Positions 1 through 6,627 are shown, counted from the first letter of the stretch. The stretch: 7,344 nucleotides of DNA from Actinomycetota bacterium (GCA_003648875.1 QMQC01000081.1:1-7344); one strand, 5' to 3'. Made by a program: numbers and translations. The notes: generated by a model not told the origin, from the sequence alone.

Positions 1-680
1 GGATCGCTGTCGGTGACGGCCGAACGAATGCGCTTCCTGATCACATCGGGGTTGTCGAGGAGGGAAACACGACTCTTATCCTGCGGGTCGGACTTGGACA
101 TCTTGGATGTCGGATCGGTGAGCGACATCACCCTCGCCGACGTCTTGGGGATGTGTGCGTCCGGAATCGGGAAGACGTCACCGTACTTGTTGTTGAAGCG
201 TTCAGCGAGATTACGGGTGACCTCAATGTGTTGACGCTGGTCGTCACCTACCGGTACGAGATTCGCACGATGGAGGAGAATGTCTGCAGCCATGAGCACG
301 GGGTAGGAGTAGAGCCCGAGATTCGATGCAGCACCAGCGGCGGTCTTCTCCTTGAACTGGGTCATGCGATTCAGCACGCCCATGGACATCATGGTTCCAA
401 GAATCCAGGCAAGTTCTGCATGACCCGGCACCTGGCTCTGGCAATACAACAGTGATCGCTGTGGATCGACGCCAAGAGCAAGCAGGACCTTTGCGGTTTC
501 GATCCGCGATTTCTCGAGCTCGTCAGACTCGTAGTCAACCGTCATCGCGTGCAGGTCGACGATGCAATAGATCGCGTCATAGTCGTCCTGCAAGTTCACC
601 CAATTTCGAAAGGCGCCCAGGTAGCCGCCGAGGTGCATGTTTCCGGTGGGTTGCACACCAGAGAAGATTCGCTTCTGCAT
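1..680 (-). CDS. trpS: Tryptophan--tRNA ligase (TrpS), partial, C-terminus beyond left edge
   Basis: Charges tRNA-Trp with tryptophan in the cytoplasm; class I aminoacyl-tRNA synthetase. The reverse strand reads openly from 680 to the edge (226 complete codons). It begins MQKRIFSGVQPTGNMHLG, which carries the HIGH-like signature PTGNMHLG (residues 11-18). Further on are VGDDQRQH (144-151), typical of the TrpS catalytic core, and an exact KMSKS loop at residues 193-197 (bases 104-90). TrpS proteins are usually about 330 residues, so roughly the last 100, the anticodon-binding part, are missing because of the window edge, not truncation. Start choice: ATG at 680 matches the usual family N-terminus but has no Shine-Dalgarno. 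An in-frame GTG at 710-708 has GAGGA five bases upstream and would add MDEGPRYARW; it may be the true start. The gene is divergent from cimA. Identification is near certain; the start is uncertain. Confidence 0.96.
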   Translation of the reverse strand, partial: MQKRIFSGVQPTGNMHLGGYLGAFRNWVNLQDDYDAIYCIVDLHAMTVDYESDELEKSRIETAKVLLALGVDPQRSLLYCQSQVPGHAELAWILGTMMSMGVLNRMTQFKEKTAAGAASNLGLYSYPVLMAADILLHRANLVPVGDDQRQHIEVTRNLAERFNNKYGDVFPIPDAHIPKTSARVMSLTDPTSKMSKSDPQDKSRVSLLDNPDVIRKRIRSAVTDSD

Positions 681-710
681 CCAGCGAGCATACCGGGGTC
701 CTTCGTCCAC

Positions 711-789
711 ACCGTTCCTCGGACTCCAAGGGACCAACCCGGGTGGGACCCACTCCGATCCGAACCATGGGTTGGACAAGACGGTGGTC
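711..789. other. trpS-proximal intergenic part with nested palindromes
   Basis: This is the likely 5' leader of trpS on the minus strand. It contains the 7-bp inverted repeat CCAACCC (734-740) / GGGTTGG (769-775), which encloses the tight palindrome GTGGG-A-CCCAC (743-753), and CCCGGG lies at 738-743. The bases GAGGA at 720-716 (minus) form a Shine-Dalgarno for the alternative GTG start of trpS. I found no T-box consensus and no Trp-rich leader peptide here. Its function is unknown. Confidence 0.3.
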
Positions 790-818
790 TTGACGTTTTC
801 GGGCGAGTGGGGCATACT
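790..818 (+). promoter_or_regulatory. Predicted sigma70-type promoter of the cimA leader transcript
   Basis: A -35 element TTGACG (790-795; 5/6 to TTGACA) is followed after 17 bp by a -10 element CATACT (813-818; 4/6 to TATAAT). The expected start of transcription is about 824-827, coinciding with the ATG at 827 of the short leader ORF, so the leader peptide would be translated from a leaderless or nearly leaderless mRNA, as is common in actinobacteria. The spacer and -10 are overlapped by an inverted repeat (802-822). This is a prediction from sequence only. Confidence 0.55.
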
Positions 819-822
819 CGCC
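802..822. promoter_or_regulatory. Inverted repeat over the cimA promoter, possible operator
   Basis: GGCGAGT (802-808) and ACTCGCC (816-822) are perfect 7-bp inverted arms separated by 7 bp, giving 14-bp centre-to-centre spacing. The right arm covers the end of the predicted -10 and the region just before the transcription start. A bound dimeric repressor would block the promoter. I do not recognise a specific regulator motif. Confidence 0.35.
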
Positions 823-826
823 GGCA

Positions 827-862
827 ATGCAGACCACATCCACCACGATCATTATGAACTAG
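827..862 (+). CDS. Putative Thr/Ile leader peptide of cimA (attenuator peptide)
   Basis: An 11-codon ORF, ATG at 827-829 to TAG at 860-862, encodes MQTTSTTIIMN: four Thr codons (ACC, ACA, ACC, ACG) and the adjacent Ile codons ATC-ATT (848-853). It starts at the predicted transcription start, without a Shine-Dalgarno, which suits leaderless translation. Its stop codon overlaps the first base pairs of a strong hairpin (861-887). Amino-acid operon leader peptides are typically rich in codons for the regulating amino acid; E. coli ThrL mixes Thr and Ile in the same way. CimA feeds isoleucine synthesis while bypassing threonine, so both amino acids make sense as signals. The peptide itself probably has no other function. 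A chance ORF of this size is possible, but its composition, position and context agree. Confidence 0.6.
   Translation: MQTTSTTIIMN
851..856 (-). promoter_or_regulatory. Possible -10 element of a divergent trpS promoter
   Basis: The minus strand reads CATAAT here (5/6 to TATAAT), about 140 bp upstream of the trpS GTG start. No good -35 lies 16-18 bp further upstream; that position falls inside the 861-887 palindrome. It is weak on its own, but some trpS promoter must lie in this interval. Confidence 0.25.
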
Positions 863-887
863 CACACACGTCCCACACGTGTGTGCT
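861..887 (+). promoter_or_regulatory. Leader hairpin 1 upstream of cimA
   Basis: The arms AGCACACACGT (861-871) and ACGTGTGTGCT (877-887) are perfectly complementary over 11 bp with a 5-base loop CCCAC. The 5' arm starts inside the TAG of the leader ORF, so a ribosome reaching the stop would cover it, whereas one stalled at the Thr codons would leave it free to fold. As DNA it is also a long palindrome and could be a protein-binding operator between the divergent genes. Confidence 0.65.
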
Positions 888-888
888 T

Positions 889-917
889 GAGAACCCTTCG
901 TTTGTCGGAGGGTTCTC
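889..917 (+). promoter_or_regulatory. Leader hairpin 2 just before the cimA ribosome binding site
   Basis: GAGAACCCT (889-897) pairs perfectly with AGGGTTCTC (909-917). The stem extends inward by a U-G wobble and two more pairs (899-900 with 906-907), giving 12 bp with a 5-base loop. It is separated from hairpin 1 by one base and lies six bases before the cimA Shine-Dalgarno (GAGGGG, 923-928). No T-run follows, so it is not a canonical intrinsic terminator. It may act by coupling leader translation to cimA initiation or through another termination mode. Confidence 0.6.
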
Positions 918-933
918 TCCTCGAGGGGACACC

Positions 934-2520
934 ATGAACAGAACTGTCGAGATCTACGACACCACACTGCGCGACGGCACCCAGCAGGAGGGCATCTCGC
1001 TCACCGTGCGGGACAAGCTCAAGATCTGCTCGCTTCTCGACGGGCTCGGTGTCTCCTACATCGAGGGTGGTTGGCCCGGAGCGAACCCGAAGGAGGACGA
1101 ATTCTTCGAGCGGGCACGCACCGAACTCAGACTCGACACGGCCAAGCTTGTCGCCTTCGGGGCGACCAGAAAGGCAGGTATCACGCCTCAGGATGACCCA
1201 CAGGTGCAGAAGCTCCTTTCGGCCGAGACGGCCACTGTGTGTCTCGTGGGCAAGACCTGGGACTACCACGTCGAACACGCCCTCAGAACATCCAACGACG
1301 AGGCTGTCGCGATGATCGGAGACACGGTCGCGTTTTTCCGCTCGCAGGGTCGTGACGTGTTCTTCGATGCAGAGCACTTCTTCGATGGCTACCGCTCGAA
1401 TCCGGGCTTTGCCATCGCTGCTCTGCGAGCAGCCCGCGATGCTGGCGCTTCAAGGCTCGTCATGTGCGACACGAACGGTGGCTTCCTGAGCCACGAGGTC
1501 GAGCGCATCGTGGGCGAGGTCACCGAAGCGATTTCCGATGCCACGTTCGGTTGCCACTTCCACAACGATTCGGGGATGGCTGTCGGCAACTCGCTCACTG
1601 CAGTTCAGGCTGGCGTGTTCCAGGTACAGGGATGCATCAATGGATACGGCGAACGTACAGGGAATGCCGATCTCTGCTCTGTGATCCCGAACCTCTCCCT
1701 CAAGATGGGCTTCGAGACAATCCCACATGACCGCATCGAACGTCTCACCACCGTGTCCCATCACGTTGCCGAAGTGGTGAATCTCACACTTGACCCCCAC
1801 CTCCCCTATGTTGGAGCCTCGGCGTTCACCCACAAAGCGGGCCTACACACTTCGGCGCTGGCAAGACGTCCCGACGCCTACGAGCACATGGACCCATCGG
1901 ACATCGGCAACACCACTCGTGTTGTGGTATCCGAACTTGCGGGACGCTCCACGGTGCTCGCAAGGGCCAAGGAGTCGGGTTTCGGCCTCACATCGGAGCA
2001 GGCACAAGCGGTCGTCGACGAGATCAAGGAGCGAGAACACCGGGGATATCTGTTCGAGGCTGCAGGCGGGTCGTTCGAATTGCTTGCCCGCGGGATCACA
2101 GGATGGACACAGGACTTCTTCGATCTCGAGTCCTATCGAGTGTTCGTGGAGAACCGGGCGGGTGAGGTCATAGCTGAGGCCACGGTCAAGGTCGTCGTCG
2201 ATGGAGACCGGATCGTGTCGACTCGTGAGGGTGACGGGCCGGTTGCCGCGATGGACGAAGCTCTGCGCGCTGCTCTGCGAAATGCCCATCCAGAGGTCGA
2301 TCAGATCAGGCTCACCGACTATCGCGTGCGAGACCTCGACAGCTCAGATGGAACAAGTGCGCGAGTCAGGGTTCTGACAGAGCACTCCGATGTCGACTCG
2401 ACGTGGGGCTCCGTCGGGGTCCACACCAACATCATCGATGCATCGTGGACCGCAGTAGCGGACGGCCTGGTGGTGGGTCTTCTCAGAGAGCAGGAACGCA
2501 CGGAAGACCGCAAACCGTAA
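934..2520 (+). CDS. cimA: (R)-citramalate synthase
   Basis: Condenses acetyl-CoA with pyruvate to (R)-citramalate, the first step of the threonine-independent route to 2-ketobutyrate and isoleucine; cytoplasmic. The product has 528 residues, the usual length of the LeuA-related CimA family. The catalytic TIM barrel opens with DTTLRDGTQQEG (residues 9-20; Arg13 and Asp14 are the expected substrate and metal ligands). The metal-binding HFHND lies at 208-212 and NGYGERTGNADL at 236-247. LVGKTWDYHVEHAL is characteristic of CimA rather than isopropylmalate synthase. A LeuA-type C-terminal dimerisation/allosteric domain, usually the site of isoleucine feedback, spans about 380-520. Start: ATG 934 with GAGGGG five bases upstream; the frame is open further upstream (to 637), but that stretch overlaps the leader and trpS. 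The last codons (RKP-stop) lie in a heptamer repeat. Likely regulated by the upstream leader. Homocitrate synthase or LeuA is less likely. Confidence 0.95.
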   Translation: MNRTVEIYDTTLRDGTQQEGISLTVRDKLKICSLLDGLGVSYIEGGWPGANPKEDEFFERARTELRLDTAKLVAFGATRKAGITPQDDPQVQKLLSAETATVCLVGKTWDYHVEHALRTSNDEAVAMIGDTVAFFRSQGRDVFFDAEHFFDGYRSNPGFAIAALRAARDAGASRLVMCDTNGGFLSHEVERIVGEVTEAISDATFGCHFHNDSGMAVGNSLTAVQAGVFQVQGCINGYGERTGNADLCSVIPNLSLKMGFETIPHDRIERLTTVSHHVAEVVNLTLDPHLPYVGASAFTHKAGLHTSALARRPDAYEHMDPSDIGNTTRVVVSELAGRSTVLARAKESGFGLTSEQAQAVVDEIKEREHRGYLFEAAGGSFELLARGITGWTQDFFDLESYRVFVENRAGEVIAEATVKVVVDGDRIVSTREGDGPVAAMDEALRAALRNAHPEVDQIRLTDYRVRDLDSSDGTSARVRVLTEHSDVDSTWGSVGVHTNIIDASWTAVADGLVVGLLREQERTEDRKP

Positions 2521-2534
2521 ACCGCAATCCGAAA
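2507..2534 (+). repeat. Degenerate heptamer array across the cimA stop codon
   Basis: Four consecutive 7-bp units, ACCGCAA, ACCGTAA, ACCGCAA and TCCGAAA, run in register; a weaker fifth unit, ATCGTAG, follows. The cimA TAA stop is the end of unit 2, so the array supplies the last residues of the protein and its 3' flank. Its register does not follow codons. It resembles the STRR-type heptamers described in cyanobacteria. Confidence 0.6.
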
Positions 2535-2563
2535 ATCGTAGGCATGAACCGATCTTCAAGGAT

Positions 2564-2591
2564 TGTCCCTCGGACAGCGGACTTCGGACAG
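2564..2591 (+). repeat. Second heptamer array between cimA and the peptidase gene
   Basis: Three in-register 7-bp units, CGGACAG (2571-2577), CGGACTT (2578-2584) and CGGACAG (2585-2591), are preceded by TGTCC (2564-2568), which pairs with GGACA (2572-2576) in a small hairpin. A GC-rich stretch with AGCGCAGC twice (2594-2601, 2614-2621) follows. No T-run terminator is seen in this 153-bp gap. Confidence 0.55.
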
Positions 2592-2647
2592 GGAGCGCAG
2601 CGACCGACCGGTAAGCGCAGCCGCAGGCGACGCGAGCTTGTGCCATC

Positions 2648-2669
2648 CTTGGTTGACCAAGACAAGGAG
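2648..2669 (+). promoter_or_regulatory. Palindrome and Shine-Dalgarno before the S9 peptidase gene
   Basis: CTTGGT (2648-2653) and ACCAAG (2656-2661) form a 14-bp palindrome with a 2-base centre, directly followed by AAGGAG (2664-2669), four bases before the ATG at 2674. The ribosome site fixes the peptidase start well inside the longer open frame that begins at 2563. The palindrome could be an operator or a small hairpin. Confidence 0.4.
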
Positions 2670-2673
2670 TCTC

Positions 2674-4614
2674 ATGCCTCGCCCAATCACGCCTGAAGAT
2701 CTGTGGAGGTTCAAGCGAGTCGGCCAGCCTGAGCACATCCCGAACACGACAACTGCAGTCGTGCCCATTGTCACCTACGACGTAGAGAACGAATCACACT
2801 CAGTGCTCCATGTCGTCGACAGGAACGGTGCCACGAGGCAGCTGACGTCCTCTCAGCGTCACGCTTCGGCACCAGCGCCCTCGCCGGAAGGAGGCCACGT
2901 TGCGTTCCTCTCCAAGTCGGGCGATGAGAAGCCCCAGGTTCATGTGATGCCCCTCGACGGTGGCGAAGCACGCTGTGTGACCGATCTGCCGCTCGGCGCA
3001 CGATTCGTGACCTGGGTTCCCGGCCGCAACGCCCTGATCGTTGCCGCATCCGTGATGAGAGACCACCCATCGGTCGAGGCAACCGCAGAGATCGTCGAGG
3101 AGAACGCCGACAAGAAGAGACCGATCGTCACCGAGGACCGAGTGTTCCGCCATTGGAAGAAGTGGCTGGCAGGTCACCATGTCGACCATCTGTTTCGCGT
3201 GGACCTTGCCGACGATGTCGTCACTGATCTCACACCGGACCTTGACAGGCTCATCGGTCTTGACGAACTCGAGAACTCACTCACAGTTACTCCTGACGGA
3301 GGGATGGTGATCTTCACGCTCGATGCCGCTGATCCGGCGTGGGACAGGATCCGGTTCTCGCTTCACACGGTGTCCACCGATGGGGGCGAGATTCTCCGGC
3401 TCGCAACTGGCGAATCCGCCCAACAGACACGGCCAAGGGTCTCACCGGACGGTTCAATACTCATCTACGGCGCCCAGTACGAACCGGACTATTACGCCGA
3501 TCATGTCAGGCTCGTCGAACATCACCTCGCGACATCCACCGAGCAGATACTCACGGAGCATTGGGACCGCTCGGCTGCCGGATGGGAGTTCATCAACGAC
3601 TCATGCATCGTCCTCAACGCGGAGGACGAGGGGCATGTGCGGCTGTACACGCTCGATATCGAGGGCGGAGGTCCGGTCCCCCAGACATCCACGGGCTCCA
3701 ATCACGGCGCCAGACCCGGTGTCGACTGCTTCTGGCATCGGCACGAATCGATGCAAGAGCCACCAGAGATAGCGATCACGGCCGGTGGCCACACAAAGAA
3801 GGTGACTGGATTCAACGACGAAGCTCTTGCAGATCTCGCTCTGGCGCACGCCGAGGAGATCCGGTTCGAGGCCTCGGAGGGTGCTCAGATCCAGGCGTTC
3901 ATCGTTGAACCTCCTGGGTTCGACAACACGAGAAAATGGCCACTCCTCCACAACGTCCACGGTGGACCTCACAACGGCGTCATGGACAGTTGGCATTGGC
4001 GCTGGAACACCCAGGTGATGGCAGCTGCAGGTTATGTCGTCGTCTCGGTCAACTTCCATGGGTCATCGTCATTCGGCGACGCATTCGCCCGCTCGATCCA
4101 CGGAGCGTGGGGTGACATGCCAGCCAGGGATATCGAAGCAGCAACAGATCACATGCTCTCGACCGGCTATGTCGACGAGGACCGCATGGCCATCGCTGGT
4201 GGTTCGTACGGTGGGTATCTCGTGAGCTGGCTCACGACCCTCACTGACAGATATGCCGCCTCCATCTGCCACGCCGGCGTCACCGACCTGCTTGGCCAGT
4301 GGGCATCGGACCACACCGCGGGTCGGGACAAGGCCGTTGGAGGTGTCCCATGGGAGGACATGGATGCGGTCCAGCGTTGGAGTCCGATGGCCCACACGCA
4401 TGGCATCGTGACCCCAACGCTTGTGATCCACGGTGAACTCGACTACCGAGTCGTGTTGACACAGGGACTCGTGCTCTACGGCGCCCTCAAAGCCAAAGGC
4501 GTCCCCGCACGCCTCGTCTACTACCCGGACGAGGGCCACTGGATCGAAACCCGCGAGAATGCACTCCACTGGTGGGGAGAGTTCCACACCTGGCTCGACC
4601 GGTGGTTGGTGTAG
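2674..4614 (+). CDS. S9 family (prolyl oligopeptidase-like) serine peptidase
   Basis: Predicted alpha/beta-hydrolase peptidase of the acylaminoacyl-peptidase/dipeptidyl-peptidase type (S9), which trims short peptides. The product has 646 residues. The N-terminal ~390 residues look like a seven-bladed beta-propeller with TolB/WD40-like strands (SPEGGHVAFLSK, TPDGGMVIFTLD, SPDGSILIYGAQ). The C-terminal hydrolase follows: oxyanion-region HGGPHNGV, nucleophile Ser511 in GGSYGGY, Asp590 in HGELDYRV and His622 in DEGHWI. All three catalytic residues are present. No signal peptide or membrane segment is evident, so it is probably cytoplasmic. Start ATG 2674 has AAGGAG. It lies between cimA and a two-component pair without an obvious functional link; the kinase gene begins 41 bases after its stop. 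Exact specificity cannot be read from sequence. Confidence 0.93.
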   Translation: MPRPITPEDLWRFKRVGQPEHIPNTTTAVVPIVTYDVENESHSVLHVVDRNGATRQLTSSQRHASAPAPSPEGGHVAFLSKSGDEKPQVHVMPLDGGEARCVTDLPLGARFVTWVPGRNALIVAASVMRDHPSVEATAEIVEENADKKRPIVTEDRVFRHWKKWLAGHHVDHLFRVDLADDVVTDLTPDLDRLIGLDELENSLTVTPDGGMVIFTLDAADPAWDRIRFSLHTVSTDGGEILRLATGESAQQTRPRVSPDGSILIYGAQYEPDYYADHVRLVEHHLATSTEQILTEHWDRSAAGWEFINDSCIVLNAEDEGHVRLYTLDIEGGGPVPQTSTGSNHGARPGVDCFWHRHESMQEPPEIAITAGGHTKKVTGFNDEALADLALAHAEEIRFEASEGAQIQAFIVEPPGFDNTRKWPLLHNVHGGPHNGVMDSWHWRWNTQVMAAAGYVVVSVNFHGSSSFGDAFARSIHGAWGDMPARDIEAATDHMLSTGYVDEDRMAIAGGSYGGYLVSWLTTLTDRYAASICHAGVTDLLGQWASDHTAGRDKAVGGVPWEDMDAVQRWSPMAHTHGIVTPTLVIHGELDYRVVLTQGLVLYGALKAKGVPARLVYYPDEGHWIETRENALHWWGEFHTWLDRWLV

Positions 4615-4655
4615 CAATTGGGCACTAGCTTCTCGTTTCGTGCAAAGCTGCATCC

Positions 4656-5993
4656 ATGGAGACGCCAGCCAGGAGAGAGCACCCGCAGAGGGCATCGCTC
4701 GAGATCAACAGGCGAAGAGGATTCGATCTAGGGCCTGTCGGTGCCACCGCGGTGGTCGCAGGAATTGCAGCCATTGCCGTCGCCGCGATTCTCGCTGTCA
4801 TCATCCCGGACGTAGTGGAGCGACACCTGCTCGACACCGAGGCGGCCTCGATCCACGACACCGTCAACAAGATTGCAGGCTCTCTCTATACGGGCGGGGA
4901 CCCCACTGAGTTGAACCCCGACTCGCTCCAGACGTTGGTCGAGAGGTTCCTGCTCGGACGCGAAATCGTTCGGGTCAAGATATGGGACCCTTCCGGCACG
5001 ATCGTGTTCTCTGATGAAGAACGCCTCATCGGAAGCACCTATACGATGTCCCACGATCTTGTCGCAGCATTCAGCGGGGAGCTGATATCCGAGACGCCAG
5101 ATCTGACCCGTCCGGAGAACCGGTACGATTCGACTTTCGGCGAACTCCGCGAGTACTACATCCCTGTGGACAGTGGCCCCCAAGGCATCGAGGTCGTCTT
5201 TGAGGTCTACCAAGCCGCCGACAGGCTCGTCAATACGGTTGCGGACATTCGCAGTGCCGTGCGGGCCGCACTCGGAGTCGGCGCCGTAATGCTCCTTGCT
5301 GCCCTCACAGCTGCCGCAATAGCAAATGCACGGGCCGAGAGGCGAAGGCAGGCGAGATCGCAGAGGTTGATCGGCCAGCTCATCGAGATCCGAGAGGACG
5401 AGCGCACCAGAATCATCGGCGCACTCCACGACGATATCGGCCAGCCGCTGTACCGGATCCTCTTCGGACTCCAAGCGGCCCGCGGGATGGTTGAGGACGG
5501 TTCAGACGTCGAACGGGAACTCGCAAATCTCGATGGACTCGTCAGAGACGTTGATGGAACACTGCGAACCGAGCTCACCGCATTGAGAGAGGAACCCGGC
5601 GTTGAAATCGATCTCGAGCTGGCCCTTGCCGAGTTGGTCGAGATCACGGAGAGCGAGACGGGTCTCGAAATCGACTTCGCGTCGGACGTGGAAACAGATC
5701 TCCCACTTCCCCACCGTGCCACGCTGTACCGGGCCGCAAGGGAGGCGCTGACCAATGTCGATCGCCACGCGCACGCCGATCACGTCATCGTGCAACTGAT
5801 CGAGGGAAGAGACTCAACAATGCTCGAGGTGATCGACAACGGTGCCGGATCGATGGGATCACCCGGACTTGGTCTCACCACGACGATGGACAGACTCGAA
5901 GCCATCGGCGGTGGCATCGACATCACCAACACAAAAGGCGGAGGAACACGGTTCATTGCCTGGGTGCCCCTCGAACACACGGTGAACCAATGA
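4656..5993 (+). CDS. Sensor histidine kinase, NarL/DegS (HisKA_3) type
   Basis: Membrane sensor that autophosphorylates on His and passes phosphate to the following response regulator. The product has 445 residues. A short Arg-rich N-terminus precedes TM1 (about 27-51). An extracytoplasmic domain of about 150 residues follows (52-202); VRVKIWDPSGTIVFSDEERLIG is reminiscent of Cache/PAS-like sensors. TM2 spans about 203-224, then comes an Arg-rich linker and the HisKA_3 helix with His258 in HDDIGQ; Gln263 completes the HDxxxQ motif linked to phosphatase activity. The HATPase shows Asn367 (REALTNVDRH), DNGAG at 394-398 and GLGL at 404-407. All key residues are present, so it should be active. 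ATG 4656 lacks a clear Shine-Dalgarno and no in-frame start lies just upstream. The signal is unknown. Confidence 0.93.
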   Translation: METPARREHPQRASLEINRRRGFDLGPVGATAVVAGIAAIAVAAILAVIIPDVVERHLLDTEAASIHDTVNKIAGSLYTGGDPTELNPDSLQTLVERFLLGREIVRVKIWDPSGTIVFSDEERLIGSTYTMSHDLVAAFSGELISETPDLTRPENRYDSTFGELREYYIPVDSGPQGIEVVFEVYQAADRLVNTVADIRSAVRAALGVGAVMLLAALTAAAIANARAERRRQARSQRLIGQLIEIREDERTRIIGALHDDIGQPLYRILFGLQAARGMVEDGSDVERELANLDGLVRDVDGTLRTELTALREEPGVEIDLELALAELVEITESETGLEIDFASDVETDLPLPHRATLYRAAREALTNVDRHAHADHVIVQLIEGRDSTMLEVIDNGAGSMGSPGLGLTTTMDRLEAIGGGIDITNTKGGGTRFIAWVPLEHTVNQ

Positions 5994-6622
5994 TCAGGGT
6001 TGCGATCGCAGACGATCACCGGATCATCAGGGAAGGACTGGACCTACTCCTCGCAGGAATAGACCACATCGACATCGTGGCACACGCAGCCGATGGCCTT
6101 GAGCTCATCGACGTCCTCGGGACGACCGAAGTCGACGTGATCCTGCTCGATGTACGAATGCCAGGAATGACCGGCCTCGACGTGCTTGAGCACATCGGGA
6201 AGCTTGAGCCGGGCGTCGCTGTCGTGATGCTGAGCATGTACGGAGATCCGGTGTATGTGAGTCGGGCGATTGAGCTCGGAGCGTCCGGATACCTCCTCAA
6301 GAGCGTCGGTCAAGACGAACTCGTGAAGGCCATCGAAATGGTCGCAGATGGGAAGTCCTACTTTCAGGCTGAGGTGAGCGGGCCTCTGGTCGCCCGCATG
6401 GTCGGCGACGATGCCCACGGTCCAGTAGGCGAGATGACCGTGGAGCAATTGAAGATCCTCCAGCTCCTCGCAGATGGAGCAGACAACTCAGGAATCGCCA
6501 AAGCCCTATCCATGAGCGAGGCCACAACGAAAGCAAAGCTAAGGGTGATCTACGGTTCATTGGGCGTCCAGCGCCGATCTGAAGCCGTCGCAGTCGCGAT
6601 GCGTCTCGGACTCATTACGTAG
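5990..6622 (+). CDS. Response regulator, NarL/FixJ family (REC-LuxR HTH)
   Basis: DNA-binding partner of the upstream kinase; the two genes share ATGA (5990-5993), implying translational coupling. The product has 210 residues. The receiver (1-120) has the acidic pair Asp8/Asp9, phosphoacceptor Asp54 in LLDVRMPG, Ser82 and Lys104 (GYLLKS), a complete phosphorylation site. The C-terminal LuxR-type HTH (about 148-207) is recognisable (ILQLLADGADNSGIAKALSM, LGVQRRSEAVAVAMRLG) but divergent: the usual LTxRE entry is MTVEQ, and the recognition helix has ATTKAKL instead of the common TVKxH. The regulon is unknown; the lipoprotein gene 305 bases downstream is the nearest candidate target. Confidence 0.93.
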   Translation: MIRVAIADDHRIIREGLDLLLAGIDHIDIVAHAADGLELIDVLGTTEVDVILLDVRMPGMTGLDVLEHIGKLEPGVAVVMLSMYGDPVYVSRAIELGASGYLLKSVGQDELVKAIEMVADGKSYFQAEVSGPLVARMVGDDAHGPVGEMTVEQLKILQLLADGADNSGIAKALSMSEATTKAKLRVIYGSLGVQRRSEAVAVAMRLGLIT

Positions 6623-6627
6623 GAAGA

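Noticed and set aside
889..922. Intrinsic terminator before cimA
   Set aside because: The hairpin is strong, but it is followed by TCCTCGAGG, not a T-run, so I list it as a leader hairpin only.
637..933. Open frame extending cimA 99 codons upstream
   Set aside because: It overlaps the trpS N-terminus and the leader hairpins, has no family similarity, and ATG 934 has a good ribosome site and the expected CimA N-terminus.
859..1377. 172-codon minus-strand frame in the 5' half of cimA
   Set aside because: It is antisense to conserved CimA motifs and has no family resemblance.
2563..2673. Upstream extension of the S9 peptidase frame
   Set aside because: It runs through heptamer repeats and GC-rich intergenic sequence; ATG 2674 has AAGGAG at proper spacing and a typical N-terminus.
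4606..4655. Promoter for the kinase gene (TAGCTT near 4626)
   Set aside because: It matches only 3/6 of the -10 consensus with no credible -35, too weak to report as a feature.
4728..5474. 248-codon open frame on the minus strand inside the kinase gene
   Set aside because: It is a shadow of a long high-GC gene with all kinase motifs on the plus strand; no recognisable protein on the minus strand.
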